From NCBI GenBank assembly GCA_016926875.1, contig JAFGNU010000101.1, positions 1 to 38,076 on the forward strand: DNA of 38,076 nt. Reading direction: 5' to 3'. This DNA comes from Anaerolineae bacterium. Its GTDB lineage: Bacteria; Chloroflexota; Anaerolineae; Aggregatilineales; Aggregatilineaceae. Numbering within the stretch: the stretch's first letter is position 1; each line of letters opens with the position of its first letter. The notes beneath the pieces were generated by a model, which was not told the DNA's origin, made no database searches, and saw nothing but the letters and a program-made list of their open reading frames with translations. The translations under genes and the position numbers were made by a program. Of this stretch, positions 15,798 to 27,200 are shown piece by piece.

Positions 15798-16907
15798 GTG
15801 GGCGTACAGGATACCTTTGCATTTATCATTCACCCCATCGATCCCAAAGCGGACGTGTCGCGAAAGTGGCCGCTGGTCGGCAAAATCCTGACCGAAGGCC
15901 AGATCAATTTTCTCTCGCGTTTTTTCCCGCCGGTATACATCTCCGAGATCACCGGCATTCGCTCTGAGGCGACAGGTAAGGAATTGAGGGGCTGGTTTAT
16001 CGCCTGCCCGTACACGCCCCAGACGATGCTCAAACTGCCGGTAGAGGCGATTTACCGTAAGATCGTGGCCTGCGGGCGCATGGCCGACAATCTCGGCGCG
16101 CGGATGTTAGGGCTGGGCGCGTATACGTCGGTGGTGGGCGACGGCGGCGCGACCATCGCGGACCGGCTGGCGATGCCCGTCACCAACGGCGATGCGTACA
16201 CCGTGTACATGGCGGTCGAGGCCGTGCGCGAGGCGGCGCACCAGATGGAAATCGAGATGAGCGGCGCATCGGCGGCGGTGGTCGGCGCAACAGGCGCGAT
16301 TGGCCGGGTGTGCGCGCAGTTGTTGGCGCGCGAGGTGCCCGATCTGACGCTGATCGGGCGGCGGCAGGATGCACTCAACGCCGTGCGCGAACTGTGTGAG
16401 GGACAGACTGCCCGCGTGCAGACCAGCACCAACATCACCAGTCTCGACACCGCCGACCTGATCCTGACCGTAACCAGCGCTACCCGCGCCGTGATCCAGC
16501 CGGAACACCTTCAGCCGGGCGCAGTGGTGTGCGACGTGGCCCGCCCGCGTGACGTGTCGCGCCGGGTGGCCGAGGTGCGCGACGACGTGCTGGTCATCGA
16601 GGGTGGCATGGTCGAGGTGCCGGGACCGGTTGATTTTGGGTTCAATTTTGGCTTTCCGCCCGGCAAAGCCTACGCCTGCATGGCCGAAACGATGGCGCTG
16701 GCGCTCGAAGACCGGTACGAGGATTACAGCGTCGGCAAGCACATCGAGCTAGAGCGCGTGTACGAGATCGGTGAGATCGCCGCCCGGCACGGCTTCCGGC
16801 TGAGCGGGTTTCGCAGCTTTGAACGGGCTGTGACCGATGAACATATCGCGCAGGTTCGCCAGCGGGCACTTGAGGCGCGGCGGCGCGGCGCACCCGGTGG
16901 GCGGTAA
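15798..16907 (+). CDS. Long-chain acyl-ACP reductase-like NAD(P)-dependent oxidoreductase
   Basis: This 369-residue protein starts at GTG 15798; an in-frame TAG at 15789-15791 rules out earlier starts. The GGAGG at 15777-15781 is unusually far away (16 bases). FAFIIHPID at the N-terminus and IVACGRMADNLGARMLGLGAYTSVVGDGG are typical of cyanobacterial acyl-ACP reductase (AAR). So are the Rossmann motif AAVVGATGAIGRVCAQLL and VIEGGMVEVPGPVDFGFNFG. PPGKAYACMAETMALALE contains Cys294, the position expected for the thioester-forming active-site cysteine. AAR reduces acyl-ACP to fatty aldehyde. The aldehyde-deformylating oxygenase that usually accompanies it in cyanobacteria is not in this window, so aldehydes may feed alcohols, plasmalogen-like lipids or wax esters. 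The gene follows the flippase-like gene by 58 bases, probably in one operon. Confidence 0.78.
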   Translation: MGVQDTFAFIIHPIDPKADVSRKWPLVGKILTEGQINFLSRFFPPVYISEITGIRSEATGKELRGWFIACPYTPQTMLKLPVEAIYRKIVACGRMADNLGARMLGLGAYTSVVGDGGATIADRLAMPVTNGDAYTVYMAVEAVREAAHQMEIEMSGASAAVVGATGAIGRVCAQLLAREVPDLTLIGRRQDALNAVRELCEGQTARVQTSTNITSLDTADLILTVTSATRAVIQPEHLQPGAVVCDVARPRDVSRRVAEVRDDVLVIEGGMVEVPGPVDFGFNFGFPPGKAYACMAETMALALEDRYEDYSVGKHIELERVYEIGEIAARHGFRLSGFRSFERAVTDEHIAQVRQRALEARRRGAPGGR

Positions 16908-17163
16908 GGGCAGCCCGGCCAGGATCAAACGTTAGCGATAGGATTGAAAACGGGTCGGAGACACTTTGGTCCCTTACTGGTATTTCAACGCATTCCCTTG
17001 TATAGTTTAAGAAACCGGAATATCAGCTTTTTCAGGCTGGCGCAGCCCGGTTTTGCGGGTCGGCAGTGGTTGGTGTTAAAGCGACCTGTTTAATCGAATA
17101 AACAGTTTTTGTTAAGGTATCATCGACTGGTGGCGATGCCCCACATCATGGGAAGGTGCATGG

Positions 17164-18072
17164 ATGGGTAAAGGCAGAATTCTGGTTGTTGAAGATGATT
17201 TTGATATCTCCAACATGTTACGTATTTACTTCAGCGGGCAAGGCTATGATGTGCAGGTTGCCCCGCGCGGCGGTGATGCGTTGACGTTGACGCGCAAGCA
17301 GTTACCGCAGTTGATCGTGCTGGACATTATGCTGCCGGATATGAACGGCTATGATGTCTGTCGCGAACTGCGCTCGACAACCCGTACCAGCCACATCCCG
17401 ATCATCTTCTTGACGCAGAAGGACGAGCGCAGCGATAAGATCGCCGGGTTGGAGCTTGGCGCGGACGACTATATTACCAAGCCGTTCGATATTGAAGAGC
17501 TGAAGCTGCGGGTTAAGAACCAGATCGAACGCGCCGAACGCGACAACTACACCGATCCGAACAGCGGCCTGCCCAGCAGTTCGCTGATCGAGGAGAAGCT
17601 GCGCGATCTGATGCGTGAGGACAAGGTCTGGACGTACCTGGACATCAAGCTGATGAACTTCGAGCCATTCAAAGAAGTATACGGCTTTGTCGCCGGGAAC
17701 GAAGTGCTGCGCTTCATGGCGTTGATCATGGGCGAAGTGCTGGACGAACACGGCACACCGAACGACTTTGTCGGCCACGCGGGCAGCGACAACTTTGTGG
17801 TGGTGACCTACTCCGATAAAGGCAGCGCGCTGGTCAAACGCCTGACCGAGAAGTTTGCTGAGGATGTGCAGCAGCATTACTCGTTCATCGACCGTGAGCG
17901 CGGCTTTATGATGAAGGATAGCGACAAAGTCCCGCTGATGACGCTGGCCGTTGGCTCGATTTCGAACGCCACGCGCCAGTTTGCCGATATCCGCGAGATC
18001 ACCGAACTGGCTGCCGAAAGCCGCCGCCGGGGTGCGGCGGACGTGGAGGCGCCGGTTTCAACCGAATGGTAA
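17164..18072 (+). CDS. Response regulator: REC domain plus degenerate GGDEF-like domain
   Basis: This protein has 302 residues from ATG 17164, with GGAAGG upstream. The receiver domain (5 to about 125) has acidic Glu10/Asp11/Asp12, phosphoacceptor Asp54 in LIVLDIMLPDMNGYDV, Thr84 and Lys106 (DDYITKPF), so it should be phosphorylatable. The C-terminal domain (about 135-285) begins DPNSGLPSSSLIEEKL, like the entry of a diguanylate cyclase domain. Where GGDEF is expected it reads HAGSDNFVVVT, so cyclase activity is unlikely; nucleotide binding or dimerisation is more probable. The upstream 256-base gap holds a TATAGT element at 17001-17006. It lies 143 bases ahead of the giant kinase and is a natural candidate for its output or for linking kinase and effector. 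Confidence 0.85.
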   Translation: MGKGRILVVEDDFDISNMLRIYFSGQGYDVQVAPRGGDALTLTRKQLPQLIVLDIMLPDMNGYDVCRELRSTTRTSHIPIIFLTQKDERSDKIAGLELGADDYITKPFDIEELKLRVKNQIERAERDNYTDPNSGLPSSSLIEEKLRDLMREDKVWTYLDIKLMNFEPFKEVYGFVAGNEVLRFMALIMGEVLDEHGTPNDFVGHAGSDNFVVVTYSDKGSALVKRLTEKFAEDVQQHYSFIDRERGFMMKDSDKVPLMTLAVGSISNATRQFADIREITELAAESRRRGAADVEAPVSTEW

Positions 18073-18186
18073 CCGGGATCGTCGCGGTGGGCCGGGTATT
18101 GGTTTGAGCGGTGACGTTGCAGGCCGGGCGAAAACGGTCCGGGTGTGGAGCGGCGTTACCGGGTTGAGCAGCGAACGTAAAAAGTG

Positions 18187-18201
18187 TTGCCGTTGCGGCA
18201 A
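18187..18201 (+). other. Short hairpin between response regulator and kinase genes
   Basis: TTGCCG and CGGCAA form a perfect 6-bp stem around a TTG loop, 14 bases before the kinase start. It has no T run. It might influence kinase translation; chance is possible. Confidence 0.3.
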
Positions 18202-18215
18202 GTGAGCGGACATCA

Positions 18216-21200
18216 ATGGTTGAAGTCTATCTGGTTATCACTGGCCTGGGCCTAGTTCTTTTCACCTGGCTCTACTTTTTGGTGCGCCAGATACAGCAGG
18301 GCTTTGATTCCGAATACGAAGCCAGGCCGCGCCCTGTTGTCCCGGTTAACTTGATGGACAGCGACGAAGCGGTGCTGGTGGCGGAAGGGCGTGGGCGGAT
18401 CGTGTACGCGAACGACCTGGCCCGCCAATGGTTTGGTATGAACGGCGGCGTGCCGAATCTGGCGTTGATGGCCCAGATGGTGCATCCCCCCGATACGCTG
18501 CATGACCTGTTCGCGGATGTGGGACACGCATCGTTCCACCTGGGGCAGCGCCGTATCGAAGCAGTATCGCACGCCATCCCGTCGCCCTCCGGGCAGCGGA
18601 TGGTTGTTGTGATGCGCGAAGTATCTGCCAGGGCGGCCATGCAGCCGCTCACCGACTTCGACCCGCTGCGCGCGATGGCGATCCTGTCCGACATCAGCAG
18701 CGCTGTTGGGGCCGGGCTGGACCTGGACGCCATTGTCAACGTGGTATTGGACGGTGTGGCCCGGTCGATTGCGTATGATGGCGCTGAGATCACCCTCTGG
18801 CAGCCAGAGACGAAAACTCTGTGCCCTGTCGCCGTTCTGGGTGACCATATCGCAGCCAATGAAGCAACCGACCAGACGAGCCTGAGTTATGCCGTGGGCG
18901 AGGGCTACAGCGGTTGGATCGCCATGTACCGCCAGCCGTTGATGATCGGTGATGCGGCAGCGCGCACGGATGTATCTCCCAAAACAGCACCGCTCTGGTT
19001 CCAGAGCTTTATCGGCGTGCCGCTGTTTGTGGCCGACCGCTTTATGGGCACGCTTGAGCTGACCAGCCGCGAGCGGAACGCATTTGGCCAGCGTGACCTG
19101 GCGCTGCTCCAGGCGATTGCTCCACAGGTGGCAGCGGCGGTTGAAGCGGGACAGCTTTACCGGGATCAGACGGCGCGCGTGGCCGAGCTAAGCGGCTTGC
19201 AGCGGATCACCGAGGCGATGAGCCAGCTTGGCGAACCGTATGAGCTGTACGGGCAGGTGACGCAGCGCATCGCGCAGTTGATGGACGTGGACCTGTGCGG
19301 GTTGTTGATCTTTGACGACGATGAAGGCGTCTTCCACAGCCAACTGCCGTTTTTTGGCGTGCCCGATTCGCTGGTTGAGCACTACCGGCTGGTGGTTGCA
19401 CCCGATACCGAGTTGTACACGATCTGGAATCATCAGGCGTGGTGGTTTACCAACGATCCTGAAGACCTGCTGATCCAATCACTCGGCTTTGATGACCTGA
19501 TCGCGGTCGTCACGCTGAATCAGCTTGCGCTGGCTCCGATGATGGTTGGGACGCGCCGTATTGGCCTGCTGGTGGTGGCGAACAAGCGCGACCGGAGCAA
19601 CCTGAACGAAACCGACATGCGCGCGCTGATGACGTTCGCAGCCCAGGCGGCTATTGTGGCCGAGAATGCGCGCCTGTACAACGAGGAACAGCGCCGCACC
19701 CGCGAGTTAGGCGGCTTACAGCAGATCGCCCAGGCGCTAGGCGTGCTGCGCCAACCCAAGGAGTTGTACGGGCAGATCACCACGCGCATCGCGGAATTGA
19801 TGGACGTCAAGATGTGCGGCCTGCTGCTGTACGATCCCAAAGAGCAGGTGCTTGTCAGCCAGCGGCCTTTTTACGGGATGGACGACGAAGAAAGCGTCGC
19901 TTTTTACCAGCTACCATCACCGCCCGATAGCCCGGTCGCGCGGCTGTGGCAGGAACAGGACATCTGGCACAGCAATGATCTGCGGGGCGATCCGGAAGTA
20001 GGCGAGTCCGACCTGGCGCAGATGGCGGCGATGATCGGCATTCACAAGACCATGATCGCGGCGCTGACGGTTGGTGACGCGCGCCTGGGCATCATCCAGG
20101 TAGCCGACCGGACCGACGACGCCGACTTCACCAGGGACGACGTGCGCCTGTTTGGCATCTTCGCCCGGCAAGCGGCGATCCTGGTTGATAACGCCCGGCT
20201 CTACCGCGAGATGCAGCGCCGCACCCACGAGGCCGAAGGGCTGCGCGGCATTGCCGAGATCGCGTCGCGGGTGGCGCCTCTGCCCGGCACGATGGGCGAG
20301 CTGTGCGCTGCCATCGCCAACCTGTTGCAGTCGGAAGTGGTTTTGCTGGCGCTGGTTGATGAGCAAACCGGCCAGCTTACCATAGCGCCCGACGCCGTGC
20401 ATGGGACGGTATTGGAGCAGGCGTACCAGATCGACGCGTACGCGCCCGGCTTTGAGCACAGTGTGCTGGTGTCGCGCCGCCCGTTCCAGAGCCACAACCT
20501 GGACGATGATCCAAACGCGCTGGAACAGTACCGCGATCTGGCCGGGCAGCTTGGTCTGCGCGATGCCATCCTGGTCCCGCTGATAGTCCAGGATCGCAGC
20601 ATTGGCGAACTGGTGGTGGCAAACCGGGCGGCGGGCGATATGTATACCGACGCCGACCTGCAACTGCTGCGGGCGATTGCAACCCAGGTCACCGCCATGA
20701 TCGACCGGGCGCGGTTGTACCAGTCTACCGACGCCGACTTGCGCACCCGCGTGCAAGAGCTGGGCGCGCTGAACCGGGTCAGCCACGAACTGAGCCAGAC
20801 GATTGAACTCGACCGCGTGTTGGATGTGATCCGGCAGGAAGCGCTGCGCTCAACGGCTGTGAGCGCGGCCAGCATTGTGCTGCTGGCTGACCGCGAGGAT
20901 TGGAAGGACCAGGACCAGCCGGAAATCGAGCGGCGCTTTGGCGAAACCGATGCCCTGACCGATCTCACCCCGGTTGAACGCGCCGCGATCGAAACGGGCG
21001 CGCGCGTGATCGTGGCCGATTATGCCGATGACGAGTTCGACGCCGTGCCGGACGAGGCCCGTTCGGCGCTGGTCGTGCCGGTGATGTTTGGTGATCAGGT
21101 GGCCGGGCTGCTGCACCTGTACAGTGATGAGCCGGGCGCTTTTAACCAGCGCGTGATCGAATTTGGGATGGCTCTGTCCAACCAGGCGGCTATCGCCATC

Positions 21201-24200
21201 GGCAATGCAGTCCGTTACCAGGATCAGTTGCAGGCCAACCGGCAGCTTCAGGTCCGTGCCGAGCGAATGGGGCGCATCTTCGAACTGGGTAAGATGTTCC
21301 GCGAGGGCGCCAGCCTGGCGCACATGCTCGAAGAAGTGGCGCACAGCGTCCAGGAGACGGTTGGGTTCAATGTGGTGCTGATCAGCCTGGCTGATCACCG
21401 GGAAGGCGTGCTGCGGCGAATTGCCCAGGCCGGGCTGCCGCTGGCCGACTTTGAAGAGATACAAGCCGTTACGCCGTCGCTGGATCAGGCGCGCGGCTTG
21501 ATGCAGGATGCGTATCGCGTCAGCAACAGCTATTTCCTGCCGTCCGGCAGCACAGAAGACCTGCGCGAAGACCTGCCGATCCATACCGTGCACCAGGCGG
21601 GCGCCGGGCGCGGCCCGCGTGACTGGAACCCGGACGACCTGATGCTTGTGCCGTTTTACGGGTCTGGCGGGCAGTTGTTGGGCCTGATGAGCGTGGACGA
21701 CCCGCGCTCCGGTCGCAGGCCGAACCGCGCCATTATCGAGGCATTGGAGATTTTCGCCGGTCAGGCCGCGTTCAGCATCGAGAACTACCGACTGGTTGAG
21801 CGCATTCAGCAAGAAGCCGAAGCGGCCCGCCGCGAACGTGACCGGTTGGCGCAGCTTCACATGGTTACCAGTGAAATCCAGGGCGCGCCGGACGTGCCGT
21901 CCCGCTTGCAAGTCGTGGCAAACGGGATTCATGACGCCGGGTGGGGGCACGTGATCATCACCTTGCGCGATGAGCACCTGGAACCGACCGCGCTGATCCA
22001 GGCCGGGTATACGCCCGACGAAGCCATGCGCCTGTCCGACGAGGTGCTGTCCGGTGAAGTCTGGACCCGGTGGATCAACGACCTGGCGTTTCACGAGCAC
22101 AAGCTCGGCGTAGGCTACTATTTGCGCTATGACCGCCCGTGGGTGCGCGAGCATCTTCTGAAAGGCGAAACACCCGATCCGGCCAGCGTGCCTGATGACG
22201 AGTGGCACCCGCAGGATGTGTTGTACCTGCCGCTGGTCGGCCAGGACCAGAAACGCATCATCGGCATCATCGAGATGACCGACCCGGTTGATGGCAGCGT
22301 GCCAACCGAGCAGGCGCTCCAGCCGTTTGAGTTGTTCGCATCACAGGCTGCCGCCGCCATCGAAACCACCCGTCTTTACCTGGAAACCGTGCGCGCTGCC
22401 GAGCAGGAACAAAGCCTCAACCGGATGATGGAGCTGATCTCCAGTTCGCTGGACTCGAACACGGTGGTACAGGCTATCGGTTCCGGGTTGCAGCAGATGG
22501 TGCCCTTCACCCGCATGAACATGGCGTTGTACGACAACCAGATGGCCTGCTTTGAGGTGCTGCGCGCCGAGATCAGCCTGGACGGATCGGTCGAGGTGGT
22601 GAAAGGCAGTCCGCTGAACGTAGATGGTACGGCGGTTGGCCTGGCCTACCGCGAAATGGAGCCGCGCATTTACCGGCTGCACCAGGAAGCCAAAGCCCGT
22701 AAAGCGAACAGCGACCTGGCGAACTGGTACGAGAGCGGCGAGCGCAGCACGTTGATCGTGCCAATGGTGACCGGCGGGCAGGCGGTGGGCGTGCTGCATT
22801 TGGGCAGCGAGCTGGAAAATGCGTTTGGCTTCCAGGAAAACCTGGAACTGATCCAGCGGCTCGCCAACCTGTCGGCGGTCGCGCTGGATAATGCCCGGTT
22901 GTTCCAGCAGGCCCGCGAGCGCGAGCAGTTTTCTCTGGCGATGCGGCGCGTGTCGCAGTCATTGAACCAGATTATCGACCTCAGCAGCGTGCTGAACACC
23001 ATCTGCGACGAGAGCCTGCCGGTGCTCGGCGTGGAAGGCGCGTATGTCTGGCTGGTGGTGGGCAACGACCTGGTGGGTATTGCTGCCAGCGGTTCGGCGC
23101 AGGCTGAATTCTCCGGGATGGCGATCTCGCTGTCCGACTCGCAGGCGCTGGCTGCGCGCGTGGTGACCGAACAGCGCGCGATCTACATTAACAACCTGCA
23201 AGATCGCACCGACCGCGCCCAGATCGTACCCCTGGCACAGCTTCAGTCCGTGCAGGCGATCCTGGGCGTGCCGCTGCTGCGCGAAGATGAAGTGCTTGGC
23301 GCGCTGATGCTGGTCGAGGCGGAAGCAGGCCAACGCTTTGATGACCTGTCGGTGGAGCAGGCGTCCGCGTTCGCCGTGCAGGCGGCTATTGCCATCGAGA
23401 ACGCCCGCCTGTTTGAGGAAGCCGAGCAGCGCGCGAATGAACTGGACGCCCAGGCGCGGCGGCTGGCGCTGGTGAACCGCATCTCAACGCGGCTGGCCCA
23501 ATCGCTCGACGCGGAAGAAATTTACCAGATCGCGCTGAACGAGTTGCAGGAAGTGCTCGGCGCCCAGTTTGGCGGGATGGTGATTTTTGAAGACGAGTCC
23601 AGAGGCCGCCTGGTGCTGGATACGTACCCGGCGGATGGAGGTGATGTTGAGCTAGCCCTGGTTGATAACCTGTCGGTTGACTATGTCCGGCGCACCCACA
23701 AACCGCTGGCAGCGGACGATGTGTTGAGCGATCCGCGCTTTGAAGGGGTGTGGGATGTGCTGGAAAAGCGGGGCACGCAGTCGATCATGCTTGTGCCGCT
23801 GATCGTGGGCGACGACGTGATCGGCACCATTGGACTGGACTTTACGCAGCGCCGCATATTCTCCGAAACCGAGATTGAGCTGACCGAAACCATCGCCAGC
23901 CAGGTGTCGGTAGCGCTTGATAAGGCGACCCTGCTGAAAGAAGCCGAGCAGCGTGCAACCGAGCTAAACGCGCAGGCGCACCGGCTCGCCACGCTCAACC
24001 GGTTCTCGGCGCAGTTGGCGCAAACGCTCGACATGGAAGAAATCTACCGCATAACGCTGACCGAGATGCAGGAGGCGATTGGCGTGCAGTACAGCGGCCT
24101 GATGCTGATACAGGAGGATCGCATCGAGTCAAAGCTGGTGCTCAGCACGCACCCGCTGGACGACCCACTGCCCGATCTGCGTGTGCCGCTCAAAGGCAAC

Positions 24201-27200
24201 CCGGTAGCCGAGTACATGCTAGAAACGCGCCAGCCGCTGGTGGCCGAAGACCTGTTGAACGATCCACGCTTTGAAAGTATGTGGGATGTCGAAGAAGCAC
24301 GCGACACGCGAGCGATGTTGATCGTGCCTGTGAACGTGGGCGGCCAGATGATCGGCACGATTGGGCTGGACTCGTCGTCACCGCGCCGGTTTACCGAAAC
24401 CGAGATCGGGCTGGCGACAACGATGGCAAACCAGGCCGGTGTGTCGATTGAAAAAGCCCGCCTGTACGCCGAAGCCGAACAGCGCGCCGTCGAGTTGAAC
24501 CAGCAGGCGGGGCGGTTGGCACTGATCAACCGTGTTTCGACCCGGCTGGCGCAAACACTCGACCCGCAGGAAGTCTACTCGATTGTGCTGACCGAACTGG
24601 TCGAAATTCTAGAGATGCAGTTTGGCGGCGTGATCCTGTTTGAGGATGATCAAACCGGTCGCCTGATTGTAAATTATCCGGTCGAGGGACCTACACCTGA
24701 CATTACGATCAGCCTGGAAGGCAACCAGTCGATTGAGCGCGTGCGCGAAACGCACAAACCGCTGGCATCCGAAGACGTGCTGAACGACCCGCTGTTCGAA
24801 AAAGTGTGGGACATGCTGCGCGGGCGCGGCACCCGGTCGCTGATGATCATCCCGCTGGTTGTGGGCGATGAGGTGATCGGCACCATCGGCCTGGATGCGA
24901 CTGAAATCCGCACGTTTACCGAGACCGAGATCGAGATGGCCGAAACGATCACCAGTCAGGCATCGCTGGCGGTCGAAAAAGCACGGCTGTATGACGAGAC
25001 GCTCGGCCTGACGATCTTTAACCAGGCGGTGGTCGAGTCGATCCGGCAGGGTATCGTGGTGCTGGATCGTGACCTGGTCGTGCGCCGGGTCAACCGCTAC
25101 ATGATCGAGCGCTACGGCTGGGAAACGTCGGCAATCGGGCGGACATTATTTGATTACCGGCCCGATTACCAGGACTTTTTGCGCCAACTGGTCGCCGTGG
25201 TCTTGGGCGTAGGCGAACCGCAGGTGTACTACGAAGCCGAACGGCTGGATGTATCGGGCGAGCAGTCAATCCGCAACTACTATTTGTATCCCATGCTGGA
25301 AGGCCGCACCGTGTCGGGTATCGTGCTGCTGGTTGAAGACGTGACCGAGCGCACCCGGCTGGAAGCTGACCTGAACGCCCGTGCCGTCCAGATGGCCGCG
25401 CTGTCCGAGGTGTCGAGCCAGATCACCGCCACGCTGGAACCGGACCAGGTAATCAGCCTGATCCTGGATGCGCTGGCCGACGTGATCCCGTATGATCGCG
25501 TGTCACTGTGGCTGCGCTCGCCCAGCGGCGACGAACTCCGGGTTGCCGCCGCGCGTCACTTCCAGGATGTCGAACCGGTGGACGCGGACGATCTGGTTGG
25601 GCTGACGGTCGAAATCCCCTTCAGCCCGCTGTTCCAGGAAATGTCCAAAAATGCGCAGGTGATCAACGTGGGCGACGTGAGCGCCGGGGATCCGCGCTTC
25701 CCGTATGGCTCAGCGGCCGCCTACAAAAACTGGCTGGGCGCGCCGCTGATCAGCAAGGGCGATGTTGTTGGCGTGCTGACGCTGGAAAAGCGCGATCCGA
25801 ACTTTTACAGCGCCCTGCACGAACAGCTCGCCCTGACGTTTGCCAACCAGGCGGCGGTGGCGATGGACAACGCGCAGCTCTTCCAGGAGACCCGCGACCG
25901 TGCAATTGCCCTGGACGAGCAGGCGCAGCGCCTGGCCCTGCTCAACCGTGTATCGCTGGCGCTGGCACAGTCGCTCGACCTGGAAAACATTTTTGAGATC
26001 ACGCTGCGCGAAACAGCGCTGGCGCTGGGCATCGAAGAAGGCGCGGCTATCCAGGTCGACGGCCAGAACCAGCTTGCCCGCGTGGTAGTGAACTACCCGC
26101 GCGACGATGCCCCGCCCCAGGCGGTTTATGACCTGTCACGCAACCGGGCGTTTGAGCGCTTACAGACAAGCCTGCTGCCGTTCGCGAATGAAGACCTGGC
26201 TAACGATCCGTATGCAGACGACCTGCGCAGTATGATGCGGCGCGAGGATGTGCAGAGTACCCTGCTTGTCCCGCTGCTGGTGGGCGGTAACATGATCGGG
26301 GTGCTTCGCCTGGATGTGTGCGGTGAGCCGCGCCAGTTCACCGACTCGCAGATCGAGCTGGCCCAGACGATTGCCAACCAGGCGGCGATTGCAGTCCAGA
26401 ATGCGGGGTTATATGAACAGACGTCGATCCGTACCAAGGAACTGGAAACGCTGTTTGAGTCGGCGCAGGCGACGGCGGTTACACTCGATCTGAACGAGGT
26501 CAGCCGCCGCGTGACCATGCAGACGCTCAGCGCGCTGCGGTCGGACGCCTGCACGGTGTTCTTGTGGGATGATGTTGGGCACCGGCTGGAAGTGCGCGGT
26601 GATATTAGCGCCAGGCCGGATGAAGCGGGCCAGATCCAGGTCGGTGATATGATCAGCCTGGCTGATTACCCGCTGCGTGAAAAGGCGCTGACCGACCGCG
26701 AACCGATCATCGTACGGGCCGACGATGAAGACCTGCCGCCCGGCGAAATGCGGCTGATGACCCAGCACGGCGCGGCAAGCCGGATGCTGCTGCCGCTGAT
26801 CGTAAACGAGGTTTCGATCGGGCTGGTCGAGGTTGAGACGGTAGACTCGAACCGGTTCTTCACGGCGGATGATGAGCGGATGGCGCGCACGCTGGGCAGC
26901 CAGGCGGCGATCTCGATTGAAAACGCCCGCCTTCAGACAGAAACCCGCCGCACCGTCGAAGAGCTGTATATCATCAACGACATGTCGGCGGCGCTGTCGT
27001 CGGCAGTGACCCTGGATCAACTGCTCGAAGTAGTGGCCGACCAGCTTCCGAGCCTGATCGAAGTGGAAACCATTTACGTCGCGCTCTACGATAGCGACCA
27101 GCAGAGGATCAGCTTCCCGCTGGCCGTCAGCCACGATAAGTATCTGGAAATGTCGTCCAGGCCGCTGGGCAGCGACGAGTTTTCGAAGGTGATCGAGCGG

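Noticed and set aside
17060..17160. Possible -35/-10 pairs ahead of the response regulator
   Set aside because: The AT-rich stretch offers several partial matches, but none has both hexamers at a standard spacing, so no promoter is asserted.
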